NCBI RefSeq assembly: GCF_014279875.1
Contig: NZ_CP047952.1
Location: forward strand, 62,001-126,000
From: Synechococcus sp. MEDNS5
GTDB lineage: Bacteria; Cyanobacteriota; Cyanobacteriia; PCC-6307; Cyanobiaceae
Length of the DNA stretch: 64,000 nucleotides
Direction: 5' to 3'
Part shown: piece by piece, positions 39,792 through 50,198 of the stretch
Position numbering within the stretch: position 1 is the stretch's first letter
How the letters are laid out: every line of letters starts with the position of its first letter
The notes under the pieces: generated by a model
Database searches by the model: none
Seen by the model: the letters and a program-made list of their open reading frames with translations, nothing else
Told to the model about the DNA's origin: nothing
Made by a program: the position numbers and the translations under genes

Positions 39792-40019
39792 ATGCCAGTC
39801 CACGTGAGTGTGGAAAACCAGATGCCTGAGGATTTGCATCGCGCCATGGGGGTGTTCATCGAGGAGCACCCCCAATGGGATCAGTACCGGCTGGTGCAGT
39901 CCGCCATTGCCGGCTTCCTGTTTCAGCAGGGTTGCAAGGATCGTGCAGTGGTTCAGCATTATCTGAGCGGCTTGTTCCAACGGGACGCCGGTTCCCATCA
40001 GATTGAGTCGTCCTGCTGA
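39792..40019 (+). CDS. DUF2811 family protein
   Basis: Short cyanobacterial protein of 75 residues from the ATG at 39792; a TTG start at 39771 would add seven. Family features are the EDLHRAMGVFIEEHPQWDQYRL helix pair (in two halves) and the C-terminal DRAVVQHYLSGLF. Soluble, function unknown. Such proteins in cyanobacteria are small and occur in several copies per genome. Divergent from the efflux cluster; the DUF819 gene follows 91 bp downstream. Confidence 0.75.
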   Translation: MPVHVSVENQMPEDLHRAMGVFIEEHPQWDQYRLVQSAIAGFLFQQGCKDRAVVQHYLSGLFQRDAGSHQIESSC

Positions 40020-40110
40020 CTCAGGTCGAGCGGGGAAGACGTGATCGGGGCACGATGCGCGACTGCGCTTCCTGCGTTGGTCGAGGCCAGCGTTTCATCA
40101 TGGTGAGGTT

Positions 40111-41226
40111 GTGTATGGCCCAACCAGGCTTTTGTCTTTCTTGGGAATCGCCGGGCTTACGGCCCTGGGTTGGTGGCTGTCGCGCCGTTGGGTTTGGGGG
40201 CAAAAGCTGGGCGTCACCATGCTGGTGCTCCTGCTCGGTGTGGCGGTCCGCAATGGCCTCGGCTGGCAGCCGGACCCGCGGATTTCAGGCTGGGTCAGCG
40301 GCCCCCTGACCTCGCTGGCCATCGCTGAGCTTCTGCTCGCGATCAGGCTGAGAATCTTGTTGCTTCGGGCCCGGCCTCTGTTGCTCCTCTTTGGCGTTGT
40401 CGTGCTGGCCACCGTGGTGGGAGTTTTGGTGGGTGCCGTCGCGCTGGCGCAACCCCTCGGCGATCAGCGCTCCGAGCTCATGGGCCTCTACACCGCCACG
40501 TTTTCCGGTGGAAGCCTCAACCTTGTGGCGGTGGGGCGCATCTTGTCTCCGCCGGATGCCTTGCTGGCTTTGGCGACAGCCGCTGATCAGATTGTGTTCA
40601 CGCTCTGGTTCGCGTTGAGCATTGGGTTTGGCCGCAGGGATCGCCTGAGGGCATCGCTGCAGACGCCGCCGCCGTTGGCTCTCTCGCCACCATCCACTGA
40701 GGCCCAACCCTCAAAGCGGGACTGGCTCATAGCGCTGCTCTGGGGCTTGAGTGCTGTTGGGCTGAGTCATGGACTCAGCCAGGGACTGGCGCGGATCGGG
40801 GTTGGGGTGCCGTTCATTCTTGTACTCACCACGGTGGCTGTGTTGGCAGCGCAGTTGCCAGGGCCGATGACGCGCCGATCCTGTCCAGACTGCGGCCAGC
40901 TCTTGATCCAACCGTTCTTTGTGGTGGTGGGGTTGAGCACCCCTCTGGCCGGTGTGTTCAGCGAAGGCCTCTGGATTCTTGTCTACGCCGCCATCGTGGT
41001 GGGCATGCACGCTGTGGTTGTGTTGGTGCTGGCGCGCTGCCGTGTTCCGATGGCCGAGGTGCTGGTGGCTTCCCAAGCAGCGATCGGTGGTCCGAGCACG
41101 GCCCTGGCTTTAGCCACCAGCCTCAAACGGGATGATCTCGCCGTGCCCGGGGTGGCGCTTGGGCTTTTGGGGTATGCCATCGGGACCTACCTCGGCGTGG
41201 TGATGGCGGCTCCAGGTTGGTTCTGA
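40111..41226 (+). CDS. DUF819 family membrane protein
   Basis: 371 residues with about ten membrane helices. The DUF819 hallmark TATFSGGSLNLVAVG lies at about 127-141, followed by DALLALATAADQIVFTLWF, and ASQAAIGGPSTALALATSL marks the second inverted half. The duplicated layout resembles secondary transporters, but no substrate is known. It starts with GTG at 40111, and its TGA overlaps the mutY ATG by one base, suggesting coupling. Confidence 0.85.
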   Translation: MYGPTRLLSFLGIAGLTALGWWLSRRWVWGQKLGVTMLVLLLGVAVRNGLGWQPDPRISGWVSGPLTSLAIAELLLAIRLRILLLRARPLLLLFGVVVLATVVGVLVGAVALAQPLGDQRSELMGLYTATFSGGSLNLVAVGRILSPPDALLALATAADQIVFTLWFALSIGFGRRDRLRASLQTPPPLALSPPSTEAQPSKRDWLIALLWGLSAVGLSHGLSQGLARIGVGVPFILVLTTVAVLAAQLPGPMTRRSCPDCGQLLIQPFFVVVGLSTPLAGVFSEGLWILVYAAIVVGMHAVVVLVLARCRVPMAEVLVASQAAIGGPSTALALATSLKRDDLAVPGVALGLLGYAIGTYLGVVMAAPGWF

Positions 41227-42368
41227 TGGATCCACGCGGACGCGCTCTGCTCTGTTGGTGGCAGGCCCACGGCCGCCGGGATCCGGAGCAGAAACCCTGG
41301 ATGGTCACCGCGGAACAAACCTGGCCACGGCCTCACGAGGTGTTGTCTCCCTACGGCATCTGGATCGCCGAGGTGATGCTGCAACAGACCCAGCTTCAGG
41401 TGGTGCTTCCTTACTGGACTCGTTGGATGGAACGCTTTCCCCGGCTCGAGGATCTGGCAGAAGCGGAGGAACAGGCTGTGCTCCTGAGCTGGCAGGGGCT
41501 TGGGTATTACTCCCGGGCCCGACGCCTGAAGGCTGCCGCCGCATTGCTGGTGGCGATGGGGGCAGGCAGCACTGATCCCGGTGGCTGGCCGAGCGATCTT
41601 GAGACTTGGTTGGCCTTGCCGGGGATTGGCCGCAGCACGGCTGGAGGCATCCTGTCGTCGGCCTTCAACAGTCCTTTGGCGATTCTGGATGGCAACGTGC
41701 GGCGTGTGCTGGCACGGCTTCAGGCCCATCCCACGCCGCCGATGCGGGCTCAGGCGCAGTTCTGGCTCTGGAGCGAGGCCTTGATCACGGCCGCGCCAGG
41801 CCGAGCCCGCGACTGCAATCAGGCCCTGATGGATCTGGGGGCCACGCTTTGCACGCCGCGCAATCCCAGTTGCGGGAGGTGCCCCTGGCGTGACCACTGC
41901 GCTGCTTACGCTTCCGGCACCCCCGAGGCCTTTCCCGTGACCGATGCACCCCGCAGCCTTCCGTTCTCCGTGATCGGTGTGGGCGTGGTGCTCAATCAGG
42001 CGGGCGAGGTGCTGATTGATCAGCGCCTCAACGAGGGCCTGCTCGGTGGGCTCTGGGAGTTTCCAGGAGGAAAGCAGGAGCCTGGCGAAGCCATCACTGA
42101 CACCATTTCCCGGGAGCTGCGGGAGGAGCTGGCGATTGCGGTGGCCGTGGATCAGGAACTGATCACCGTGGACCACGCCTACAGCCACAAGAAGTTGCGC
42201 TTCATCGTGCATCTCTGCCGCTGGCTGTCGGGTGAACCCCAGCCTCTGGCCAGTCAGCAGGTGCGCTGGGTGAAGCCCGAGGAGCTCGGCAACTTTCCCT
42301 TTCCAGCGGCCAATGCCCGCATCATCGAGGCCTTGCATGGGCATCTCAGCGGATTGGCAGCCAGCTAA
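41226..42368 (+). CDS. mutY: A/G-specific adenine DNA glycosylase MutY with a Nudix-like domain
   Basis: Removes adenine opposite 8-oxoguanine. The HhH-GPD core has EVMLQQTQLQVVLPYW, LPGIGRSTAGGI and ILDGNVRRVL with the catalytic aspartate. The iron-sulfur cysteines follow the C-X6-C-X2-C-X5-C pattern (CTPRNPSCGRCPWRDHC). The C-terminal domain carries a complete Nudix box, GGKQEPGEAITDTISRELREEL in form, which in MutY usually recognises oxoguanine rather than hydrolysing. I chose the ATG at 41226, which overlaps the DUF819 stop; 380 residues is normal. Confidence 0.95.
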   Translation: MDPRGRALLCWWQAHGRRDPEQKPWMVTAEQTWPRPHEVLSPYGIWIAEVMLQQTQLQVVLPYWTRWMERFPRLEDLAEAEEQAVLLSWQGLGYYSRARRLKAAAALLVAMGAGSTDPGGWPSDLETWLALPGIGRSTAGGILSSAFNSPLAILDGNVRRVLARLQAHPTPPMRAQAQFWLWSEALITAAPGRARDCNQALMDLGATLCTPRNPSCGRCPWRDHCAAYASGTPEAFPVTDAPRSLPFSVIGVGVVLNQAGEVLIDQRLNEGLLGGLWEFPGGKQEPGEAITDTISRELREELAIAVAVDQELITVDHAYSHKKLRFIVHLCRWLSGEPQPLASQQVRWVKPEELGNFPFPAANARIIEALHGHLSGLAAS

Positions 42369-42404
42369 TCCCTGGCCACCCTGCAGAAATCTGCAGCATG
42401 TTTG

Positions 42405-43433
42405 ATGGTGAGTTCGCCTCCGCAGGTGCTTTGTGTGGGAGAAGCGTTGGTGGATCGCCTCGGACCCCTGGGAGGCGATCCGGCGACGGCGGCGCCGGGT
42501 GATTGCGACGACCGCCTCGGCGGTGCGCCGGCCAACGTGGCCTGTGCTCTGGCTCGCTTGGGGACGCCTGTGGCCTTCATCGGGCGCTTGGGCCGCGATG
42601 CGATCGGTGACAGCTTTCTGGAGCTGCTGAACGATCGGGGGGTGGATCTGCGCGGCCTGCAGTCCGACGATCAGCGGCCCTCACGGGTGGTGCTGGTGCG
42701 CCGCGATGCCAGTGGTGAACGGGTGTTTCAAGGTTTTGCCGGCGATTGTGGTGCCGGATTTGCTGATCAAGCACTTGATCAGGCTGCCTTGGATCCGCAC
42801 TGGCCGGCTTTGGCGGAACGGGCTCGCTGGCTTCTGATCGGCACCATCCCGCTGGCCAGCGCTCCATCGGCGGCGGCCCTGCGATCGCTGGTGGCGCAGG
42901 CCGAGCGGGATGGCGTGCGGGTGGCTCTGGACGTGAACTGGCGCCCCACCTTCTGGGACCCCGACGCCGATCCTGCGGCTGGACCCGATGCCCAGGCCCT
43001 CGCTCTGATGCAGCCCCTTGTGCAGCAGGCTGATCTGATCAAGCTGGCCCGGGAAGAAGCCGAGTGGCTGTTTCACACCAGCAGCCCTGATCAGATCAGC
43101 GCGGCCCTGCCCCGGCATCCGGATGTGGTGGTCACCGACGGTGGTAAACCCGTGCAGTGGTGCATTGCCGAACAGTGCGGCGCGATGGCGGTGTTGGCTC
43201 CGCCCCAGGTGGTGGACACCACCGGTGCTGGTGATGCCTTCACCGCCGGCCTGTTGCATCAATTGGTCTCCCTGGCGCCGGTGGAAGGTCAGCCCCAGCA
43301 GCTGGATGCAGCTGGGGTGCGGGAGGTGGTGCGCTACGCCGCCGCTTGCGGTGCCCTGGTCTGCGCTGGTGCCGGCGGCATTGACCCCCAGCCCCTTCCG
43401 TCCCGGGTGCTGGGGTTCCTGGAGCAGGCGTAG
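42405..43433 (+). CDS. PfkB family carbohydrate kinase (probable fructokinase)
   Basis: Ribokinase-fold sugar kinase. The N-terminal GEALVDRLGP and GGAPANVACALARLGTPVAFIGRLG signature is followed by the C-terminal DTTGAGDAFTAGLLHQLV with the catalytic aspartate in GAGD. Sequence style fits fructokinases, though sugar specificity is inferred. It starts at the ATG 42405, 36 bp after mutY, and ends 2 bp before the xylB-like gene, so these two kinases are almost surely cotranscribed. Confidence 0.88.
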   Translation: MVSSPPQVLCVGEALVDRLGPLGGDPATAAPGDCDDRLGGAPANVACALARLGTPVAFIGRLGRDAIGDSFLELLNDRGVDLRGLQSDDQRPSRVVLVRRDASGERVFQGFAGDCGAGFADQALDQAALDPHWPALAERARWLLIGTIPLASAPSAAALRSLVAQAERDGVRVALDVNWRPTFWDPDADPAAGPDAQALALMQPLVQQADLIKLAREEAEWLFHTSSPDQISAALPRHPDVVVTDGGKPVQWCIAEQCGAMAVLAPPQVVDTTGAGDAFTAGLLHQLVSLAPVEGQPQQLDAAGVREVVRYAAACGALVCAGAGGIDPQPLPSRVLGFLEQA

Positions 43434-43435
43434 CG

Positions 43436-44941
43436 ATGGTGGTTCTGGGCATTGATCTGGGCACCAGTGCCACGAAAGCGCTGGTGGTGGATGCCGCTGG
43501 GACGGTTTGCGGTGTGGGGCACGGAGACCATCGCCCGCTGGTGCCGCGGGCGGGGTGGAGCGAGCAGGATCCTGAGGATTGGTGGCGCAGCACCCTCCAG
43601 GCCGTGTCCGCGGCTTTAGGGGAAGCCCGGGTCGATCCCGGGGCGATCGCCGCGGTCGGTCTCGCCGGACAGATGCACGGACTGGTGGCTCTTGATGCCC
43701 AGGGCGATTGCATCCGACCTGCCCAGCTCTGGAACGACGGGCGCTGTGAACCCCAGTGCCGAGCCGTTGAAGATCACCTGGGACCGGCCCATCTGCTTGC
43801 CTGTACCGGCAATCGCATGCTGCCCGGGTTCACGGCCCCCAAGCTGCTGTGGATGCGCGAGCACGAGCCCGAGGCCTTGGCACGCATCACCACGGTGCTG
43901 CTGCCCAAGGACTGGATCCGTTTTCGGCTCACGGGGGAGTTGGTGACCGATGTGTCCGATGCCAGTGGCACAGCTGTGTTTGATTGCGCCCAGCGGCGTT
44001 GGTCGGATGCGCTGTTGGCCGATCTGAAGCTGCCGAGATCCTGGTGGCCTGAGGCCGCGGAGAGTTCGGAGGTGGTGGGCCAGGTGTCGGCGCAGGCGGC
44101 CGTGCTCACCGGCCTCAAGGAGGGCACCCCCGTGGTGGCGGGTGCGGGAGATCAGGCTGCGGCGGCCCTCGGCTGTGGTCTGGTGCATGAGGGCTCGGCT
44201 GGTGCTGTTCTGGGGACCAGTGGTGTGGTGGCTGCACCGATGGATCGCTGGCGCAGTGCGGACGAGGGCCGGCTCCACGCCTTCTGCCATGCAGCCCCCG
44301 GCACCTGGTTCCTGATGGGGGTGATGCTCAGCGGTGCAGGCAGCCTCGATTGGTTTCGGCACGCGATCACGCCGGACTTCAGTGATGACGATGCTTTTGA
44401 GCGGATTGAGGCAATGGCGGCCGGCACCGAAGCCGGCGCCGATGGTCTGTTTTTTCTGCCCTATCTCTCCGGTGAGCGCACCCCCCATGCCGATGCCAGT
44501 GCCAGGGGGTGTTTCATCGGCCTGGACCAGCGCCATGACCGTCGTCATCTCGCCCGGGCTGTGTTGGAGGGGGTGACCCACGGGTTGAGCGATTGCTTTG
44601 GTCTGCTGCGGGAGGCTGGTCTGGATCCCCGCTGCGTGCATCTGTCTGGAGGGGGCGTGCGCAGCCTGCTCTGGCGCCAGCTCTGCGCCGATCTCTTTGG
44701 CTGCCCCGTGGCGCTCACCGCCACGGTGGATGCCACGGCCTACGGCGCTGCGCTGCTGGCCGCGGTGGGCGCAGGAGCGTTCGCCAACGTGGGCGACGCC
44801 TGTAAAGCCTGGGTGACGGTTGCCACTCCGTTGTTACCAGGACCCGAGGCACCGCGCCTGCAGGAACGCCATGCCCTGTATCAGCAGCTCTACCCCGCGC
44901 TCAAGCCCCTGTTCTCCCAGCTCAGCAGCACTCAACCTTGA
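43436..44941 (+). CDS. xylB: FGGY carbohydrate kinase (xylulokinase-like)
   Basis: Sugar kinase of the FGGY family, 501 residues. Domain I begins VLGIDLGTSATKALVVDAAGTV and has the AVGLAGQMHGLVALD segment typical of xylulokinase. Domain II has GAGDQAAAALGCGLVHEG, FLPYLSGERTPHADASARG and LSGGGVRSLLWRQL. Related picocyanobacterial kinases act on D-ribulose or D-xylulose, so the substrate should be tested. Its end overlaps the convergent PfkB gene by 20 bp. Confidence 0.85.
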   Translation: MVVLGIDLGTSATKALVVDAAGTVCGVGHGDHRPLVPRAGWSEQDPEDWWRSTLQAVSAALGEARVDPGAIAAVGLAGQMHGLVALDAQGDCIRPAQLWNDGRCEPQCRAVEDHLGPAHLLACTGNRMLPGFTAPKLLWMREHEPEALARITTVLLPKDWIRFRLTGELVTDVSDASGTAVFDCAQRRWSDALLADLKLPRSWWPEAAESSEVVGQVSAQAAVLTGLKEGTPVVAGAGDQAAAALGCGLVHEGSAGAVLGTSGVVAAPMDRWRSADEGRLHAFCHAAPGTWFLMGVMLSGAGSLDWFRHAITPDFSDDDAFERIEAMAAGTEAGADGLFFLPYLSGERTPHADASARGCFIGLDQRHDRRHLARAVLEGVTHGLSDCFGLLREAGLDPRCVHLSGGGVRSLLWRQLCADLFGCPVALTATVDATAYGAALLAAVGAGAFANVGDACKAWVTVATPLLPGPEAPRLQERHALYQQLYPALKPLFSQLSSTQP

Positions 44942-45869
44942 TCGCGTGGCTCTCCATGAACTGGAGGGCCTCCTCCCGGTTGAACACGCTGCCGGTGGCC
45001 GATGTGCTGCGCACGCAGCTGGCGCCCAGGGCGCTGCCCCAGCGCAGGCAGGTGGGCAGGTCATGCCCCTGGAGCATTGCGGCGATGAAGCCGGCATCAA
45101 AGGCATCGCCGGCGCCGGTGCCGCCCTGGTAGTCGGTGTCGTAGGCGCCGACACGCAGTTTCAACTGCTCGTTCAGCAGATGGGCTCCCCGATCCCCTTC
45201 GGTGATCACCACAGTCCGCGCGCCGGCGGCGCGGAAGGCTTCGGCTTGCTCCCAGGGATCGCTGAAGCCTGTGAGCAAGGCGGCTTCGTCGTTGTTGGGA
45301 AGAAAGACATCGGTGTAAGGAAGCACCCGTTGCAGGCGCTCCATGGCATCGGCATCGTCCACCTGCACCACATCGAGAAGGATGCGGGTGCCTGCTTCTC
45401 GGGCTTGGACCAGGCGCTGGCGCATGGCCTCACTCTCGAGGCCATCCAGCATCAGAAATCCACCGATGTAAAGCACGCTGGCCGACTCCAGCAGCCCCTC
45501 TGGAATCGCCGCGGCGGTCATGGCCGTGTTGGCGCCGGCATAGGAAATGAAGCGACGGTCCTGATCACGCACGTTGATCACCGCAGTCGAGGCCGTGGCC
45601 ACCTTTGCCGAGCGCACCACCCCGCGGGTGTCCACCCCCGCAGCATTCAGGGTTGCAACGATGAAGTCGGCCAGCACGTCGTCGCCAACGCAGCCGCTGA
45701 TCCCGGTGCTCACGCCCAGCTTGGCCAGATCGAAAGCGGTGTTGGCGGCGCAGCCCCCCAGGCTGAGCTCCATGCCTTCGGTTTCCATCAACTGCCCTTG
45801 CGCCGGCAGCGAGGGAACCGGATGGCAGACCAGATCAGCACACAGCAAGCCGAGGCAGAGGCAATCCAC
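44922..45869 (-). CDS. PfkB family sugar kinase, second copy
   Basis: A second ribokinase-fold kinase of 315 residues, unlike the first in sequence. It starts MDCLCLGLLCADLVCHPVPS, with GGCAANTAFDLAKLGV and GISGCVGDD at the sugar-binding end and QGGTGAGDAFDAGFIAAML at the catalytic site. Substrate unknown. It follows tsaE on the same strand with a 38-bp gap and converges on the xylB-like gene. Confidence 0.87.
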   Translation of the reverse strand: MDCLCLGLLCADLVCHPVPSLPAQGQLMETEGMELSLGGCAANTAFDLAKLGVSTGISGCVGDDVLADFIVATLNAAGVDTRGVVRSAKVATASTAVINVRDQDRRFISYAGANTAMTAAAIPEGLLESASVLYIGGFLMLDGLESEAMRQRLVQAREAGTRILLDVVQVDDADAMERLQRVLPYTDVFLPNNDEAALLTGFSDPWEQAEAFRAAGARTVVITEGDRGAHLLNEQLKLRVGAYDTDYQGGTGAGDAFDAGFIAAMLQGHDLPTCLRWGSALGASCVRSTSATGSVFNREEALQFMESHAIKVECC

Positions 45870-45907
45870 GGGTGGTGTTGATCACGGGACCACGGATCTT
45901 GACATCT

Positions 45908-46375
45908 TTAATGCAGCGCAACGATGCGTCGATGGAGCGGTCCAGTCAGCACTGCCTCGCGTCCACCCTCCTGGCGATGCGCCAGTTCCAGGGTCCAGGC
46001 CTCCGGTAAAGCCAGACTGAGGCGTTCCGGCCACTCCACCACGAGGAGCGCACCAAGGCCCCGGGCTTCCTCCTCCTCCTGCAGAAACAGATCGTCGGCC
46101 GCGCTGGCAAGCTCCAGCCGGTAGAGATCGAGATGCACCAGGGGTGGCTGCCCCTGGGGGTAATGCTGCGACAACGCAAAGGTGGGGCTGGTGATGGGTT
46201 CCTCAATGCCGAGGGCCAAGGCAATGCCCTGCACCAACGAGGTTTTGCCGGCACCGAGCTCACCCTTCAACAGCAGCAGAGCGGGACGCGCGTCCGCACC
46301 TGCCAGCCACCGCCCGAGGGCGTGTGTCGCCTCGAGATCCTTCAAGGTCCAGGTCCGATCGGTAGATTGCGCCAC
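45908..46375 (-). CDS. tsaE: tRNA threonylcarbamoyladenosine ATPase TsaE
   Basis: ATPase of the t6A37 tRNA modification machinery, with TsaB and TsaD. The P-loop GELGAGKTS lies at about 38-46, followed by GITSPTF-like ([15 protein letters not shown]) and VHLDLYRLE, and the VVEWPERL segment. The frame is open far upstream, but I take the GTG at 46375, which gives the normal 155 residues; another GTG at 46420 is possible. Divergent from ahcY. Confidence 0.9.
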   Translation of the reverse strand: MAQSTDRTWTLKDLEATHALGRWLAGADARPALLLLKGELGAGKTSLVQGIALALGIEEPITSPTFALSQHYPQGQPPLVHLDLYRLELASAADDLFLQEEEEARGLGALLVVEWPERLSLALPEAWTLELAHRQEGGREAVLTGPLHRRIVALH

Positions 46376-46444
46376 ACGCGAGCCCGAAGCCTCGGAGACT
46401 CCGCAGAGATTCCCGTTCACATTCTCCCCTGGAAGCGTTTCAAC

Positions 46445-47871
<1,427 letters not shown>

Positions 47872-47875
<4 letters not shown>

Positions 47876-47888
47876 TCCTTCTGATCAG
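47872..47888 (+). terminator. Hairpin at the end of ahcY
   Basis: CTGATC and GATCAG form a 6-bp stem over a CTTCT loop; the first arm contains the TGA stop codon (47873-47875). No T tract follows, and it lies before the DedA gene, so it is at most a weak or processing signal. Confidence 0.3.
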
Positions 47889-47935
47889 CAACCAACGTGC
47901 CCCGTGGAAGACTTGCGCGAACGTGCGCAGGCTCC

Positions 47936-48595
47936 ATGGGGCTTTCTGAATTCGTCACCCAGCTGCCGGAATGGATCGGTCAGGCCGTTGCAGCCAATCC
48001 ATGGGCTGGGTATGGGGCGATCTTTGCGGCCATGTTCCTCGAGAACCTCTTTCCGCCCATTCCCTCCGAATTGATCATGCCCCTCGGGGGGTTCTATGTG
48101 CAGCAGGGCCAGCTGCAGTTCATTCCCGTGGTGCTTGCCGGTCTGCTGGGCACCGTGATCGGTGCACTGCCTTGGTATGGCATCGGCAGGCTGATTAATG
48201 AGGAGCGCATCGAGCAATGGCTCGGGCGCCATGGCCGCTGGATCGGCATCAGCCCGGAAGAACTGGCGCGCAGCCGCCGCTGGTTCAGCCGTTACGGAAC
48301 GGCGCTCGTGTTCTGGGGACGCCTGGTTCCAGGCATCCGCACCCTGATTTCCGTTCCGGCAGGGATTGAACTGATGCCGCTCACGCCCTTCCTGATCTGG
48401 ACCACGGCCGGCAGTCTGATCTGGACCTTGCTGCTCACCATTGCCGGCATGGTGCTGGGCGAGGGCTACAGCAATGTGGAGCTCTGGATCGAGCCGGTCA
48501 GCAAGGTGATCAAGGTTCTGCTGGTGATCGCGGTGATCGCCGGCGGTATCTGGCTTGGCCTCAGGGTTTGGCGGCGCCGCAACGCCGCCGATTGA
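47936..48595 (+). CDS. DedA family membrane protein
   Basis: Plasma-membrane protein of the DedA/SNARE-associated family, linked in bacteria to membrane lipid scrambling and proton balance. Family marks: FLENLFPPIPSELIMPLGG, the LLGTVIGALPWYGIGR helix, and the FWGRLVPGIRTLISVPAGI signature. Four or five membrane segments. I use the ATG at 47936 (MGLSEFVTQLPEWIGQ), giving 219 residues; the frame extends 13 codons further upstream. Same strand as ahcY. Confidence 0.88.
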   Translation: MGLSEFVTQLPEWIGQAVAANPWAGYGAIFAAMFLENLFPPIPSELIMPLGGFYVQQGQLQFIPVVLAGLLGTVIGALPWYGIGRLINEERIEQWLGRHGRWIGISPEELARSRRWFSRYGTALVFWGRLVPGIRTLISVPAGIELMPLTPFLIWTTAGSLIWTLLLTIAGMVLGEGYSNVELWIEPVSKVIKVLLVIAVIAGGIWLGLRVWRRRNAAD

Positions 48596-48603
48596 ACCGA
48601 GTC

Positions 48604-48987
48604 TCAGAAAGGAACGTCCTCGTCGCTGGCGCTGCCGCCACCCGCGAAGGCTCCAGCGGCTGCTTCGCTGTCTCGCTTGGATCCAAGCAGCTCAAGCCGA
48701 TCGACGCGAACCACGGGTTTGCTGCGCTCCTCGCCGCTGTTGCGATCGGTCCAGCGGTCGAGTTTGAAGCTGCCGATGATCCCAAGGAGGGACCCTTTTT
48801 TCACGTAGTCGGCGGCCACCTGGGCCTGCTTGCCCCAGATCTCCAGATTGAACCAATCGGGCTCATCGTCGCGGCTGCGGCGATTCACGGCGATGGTGAG
48901 GTTGGCGACCATGCTGCCCGATTCGAAATAACGGACTTCAGGGTCGCGGCCGGCACGGCCGACCAGGGTCACGGAATTGACTCCCAT
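48604..48987 (-). CDS. ssb: Single-stranded DNA-binding protein
   Basis: OB-fold protein that coats single-stranded DNA in replication and repair. It starts MGVNSVTLVGRAGRDPEVRY, continues with ESGSMVANLTIAVNR and DWFNLEIWGKQAQVAADYVKKGS, and ends in the acidic partner-binding tail DEDVPF. It is 127 residues, on the short side like other cyanobacterial SSBs. An AGGAGA ribosome site precedes the ATG at 48987 by about 7 bases. Divergent from mreB. Confidence 0.95.
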   Translation of the reverse strand: MGVNSVTLVGRAGRDPEVRYFESGSMVANLTIAVNRRSRDDEPDWFNLEIWGKQAQVAADYVKKGSLLGIIGSFKLDRWTDRNSGEERSKPVVRVDRLELLGSKRDSEAAAGAFAGGGSASDEDVPF

Positions 48988-48992
48988 TGAAT

Positions 48993-48998
48993 TTCTCC
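48993..48998 (-). promoter_or_regulatory. Ribosome binding site of ssb
   Basis: AGGAGA on the reverse strand, about 5-7 bases before the ssb ATG, one of the few strong Shine-Dalgarno sequences in the window. Confidence 0.6.
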
Positions 48999-49020
48999 TG
49001 TTAGTTGGGTCAATGATGCG

Positions 49021-49051
49021 CCACGGATGTCAGAACTGACGGTTGTCGTGG
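49021..49051. promoter_or_regulatory. Imperfect dyad between ssb and mreB
   Basis: Outer arms CCACG (49021-49025) and CGTGG (49047-49051) enclose inner arms GTCAG (49029-49033) and CTGAC (49036-49040), which leave only two bases between them. This looks more like a DNA operator than an RNA hairpin. It sits midway between the divergent starts. Confidence 0.3.
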
Positions 49052-49092
49052 CTGCCTTCAAGGAGTTCCACCCTCATCAGCGGATGTAACAG

Positions 49093-50193
49093 ATGGGCTT
49101 GAAAACTGCCTCTATGATTCGCCGAACCAAGTCTCTGCCAGTGCTCTTCCGTCGCTTCCAACTCTCCCGCGACATCGGCATCGACCTCGGCACAGCCAAC
49201 ACCCTGATCTACGTCTCAGGCAAGGGCATCGTGTTGCAGGAACCTTCCGTGGTGGCGCTCGATCTCGAACGGGGTGTCACCCTCGCTGTGGGCGATGAGG
49301 CCAAGCTGATGCTCGGGCGCACTCCAGGCAATATCCGGGCTGTGCGCCCGCTTCGGGACGGCGTGATCGCCGACTTCGACGCCGCTGAGCAGATGCTCAA
49401 AACCTTCATTCAGAAGGGCAATGAGGGGCGCGGCATCGTGGCCCCCCGGCTGGTGGTCGGCATTCCCAGTGGTGTGACCGGGGTGGAGCGCCGCGCCGTT
49501 CGCGAGGCGGGTCTCGCTGGTGCCCGAGAAGTGCATCTGATCGATGAGCCGGTGGCGGCGGCGATCGGAGCCGGCCTGCCGGTCACCGAGCCCGTCGGCA
49601 CCATGATTGTGGATATCGGCGGTGGTACCACCGAGGTGGCCGTTCTCAGCCTGGGCGGCACCGTGCTGAGCGAGTCGGTGCGGGTGGCCGGCGATGAAAT
49701 CAGCGATGCCATCGGTGTTTATCTGAAGAAGGTGCACAACCTGGTGGTGGGTGAACGCACCGCTGAAGACATCAAGATTCGGATCGGTTCGGCCTTCCCC
49801 GACAACGAGTTCGATCAGACCGTGATGGATGTGCGCGGCCTGCACCTGCTCTCCGGTCTTCCGCGCACCATTCAGTTGCAAGCTGGTGATCTGCGCGAAG
49901 CCATTGCCGAGCCTCTGAATGTGATCGTGGAAGCGGTCAAACGCACGCTTGAGCGCACTCCTCCTGAGCTCGCCGCCGACATCGTGGATCGCGGCATCAT
50001 GCTGGCCGGGGGTGGGGCACTGGTGCGCGGCATCAGTGACCTGATCAGCCATGAAACCGGCATCTTCACCCACATCGCCGAAGAACCCCTGCTCTGCGTG
50101 GTGAAGGGGTGCGGGCAGGTGCTTGAGGATTACAAGCGTCTGCAGCGCGTGCTGGATACCCCTGAATTCGTGCGCGCCGCTGCTCCCGTCTGA
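49093..50193 (+). CDS. mreB: Rod shape-determining protein MreB
   Basis: Actin-like filament protein that guides lateral cell wall synthesis. Motifs: phosphate 1 DIGIDLGTANTLIYV, phosphate 2 IVDIGGGTTEVAVLSLGG, adenosine loop IMLAGGGALVRGI. The N-terminal 26 residues (MGLKTASMIRRTKSLPVLF...) are a basic/hydrophobic extension that could anchor it to the membrane. 366 residues from the ATG at 49093. mreC starts 5 bp after its stop and mreD 3 bp after that. Confidence 0.97.
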   Translation: MGLKTASMIRRTKSLPVLFRRFQLSRDIGIDLGTANTLIYVSGKGIVLQEPSVVALDLERGVTLAVGDEAKLMLGRTPGNIRAVRPLRDGVIADFDAAEQMLKTFIQKGNEGRGIVAPRLVVGIPSGVTGVERRAVREAGLAGAREVHLIDEPVAAAIGAGLPVTEPVGTMIVDIGGGTTEVAVLSLGGTVLSESVRVAGDEISDAIGVYLKKVHNLVVGERTAEDIKIRIGSAFPDNEFDQTVMDVRGLHLLSGLPRTIQLQAGDLREAIAEPLNVIVEAVKRTLERTPPELAADIVDRGIMLAGGGALVRGISDLISHETGIFTHIAEEPLLCVVKGCGQVLEDYKRLQRVLDTPEFVRAAAPV

Positions 50194-50198
50194 TCGTC

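Noticed and set aside
39436-39807. 123-codon + strand frame in the efflux spacer
   Set aside because: Composition does not look like a protein, there is no ribosome site, and it overlaps the DUF2811 start.
46376-46444. Possible SAH riboswitch before ahcY
   Set aside because: A small CCGA/TCGG hairpin exists, but I cannot align the region to the SAH riboswitch core, and part of it may be coding for tsaE.
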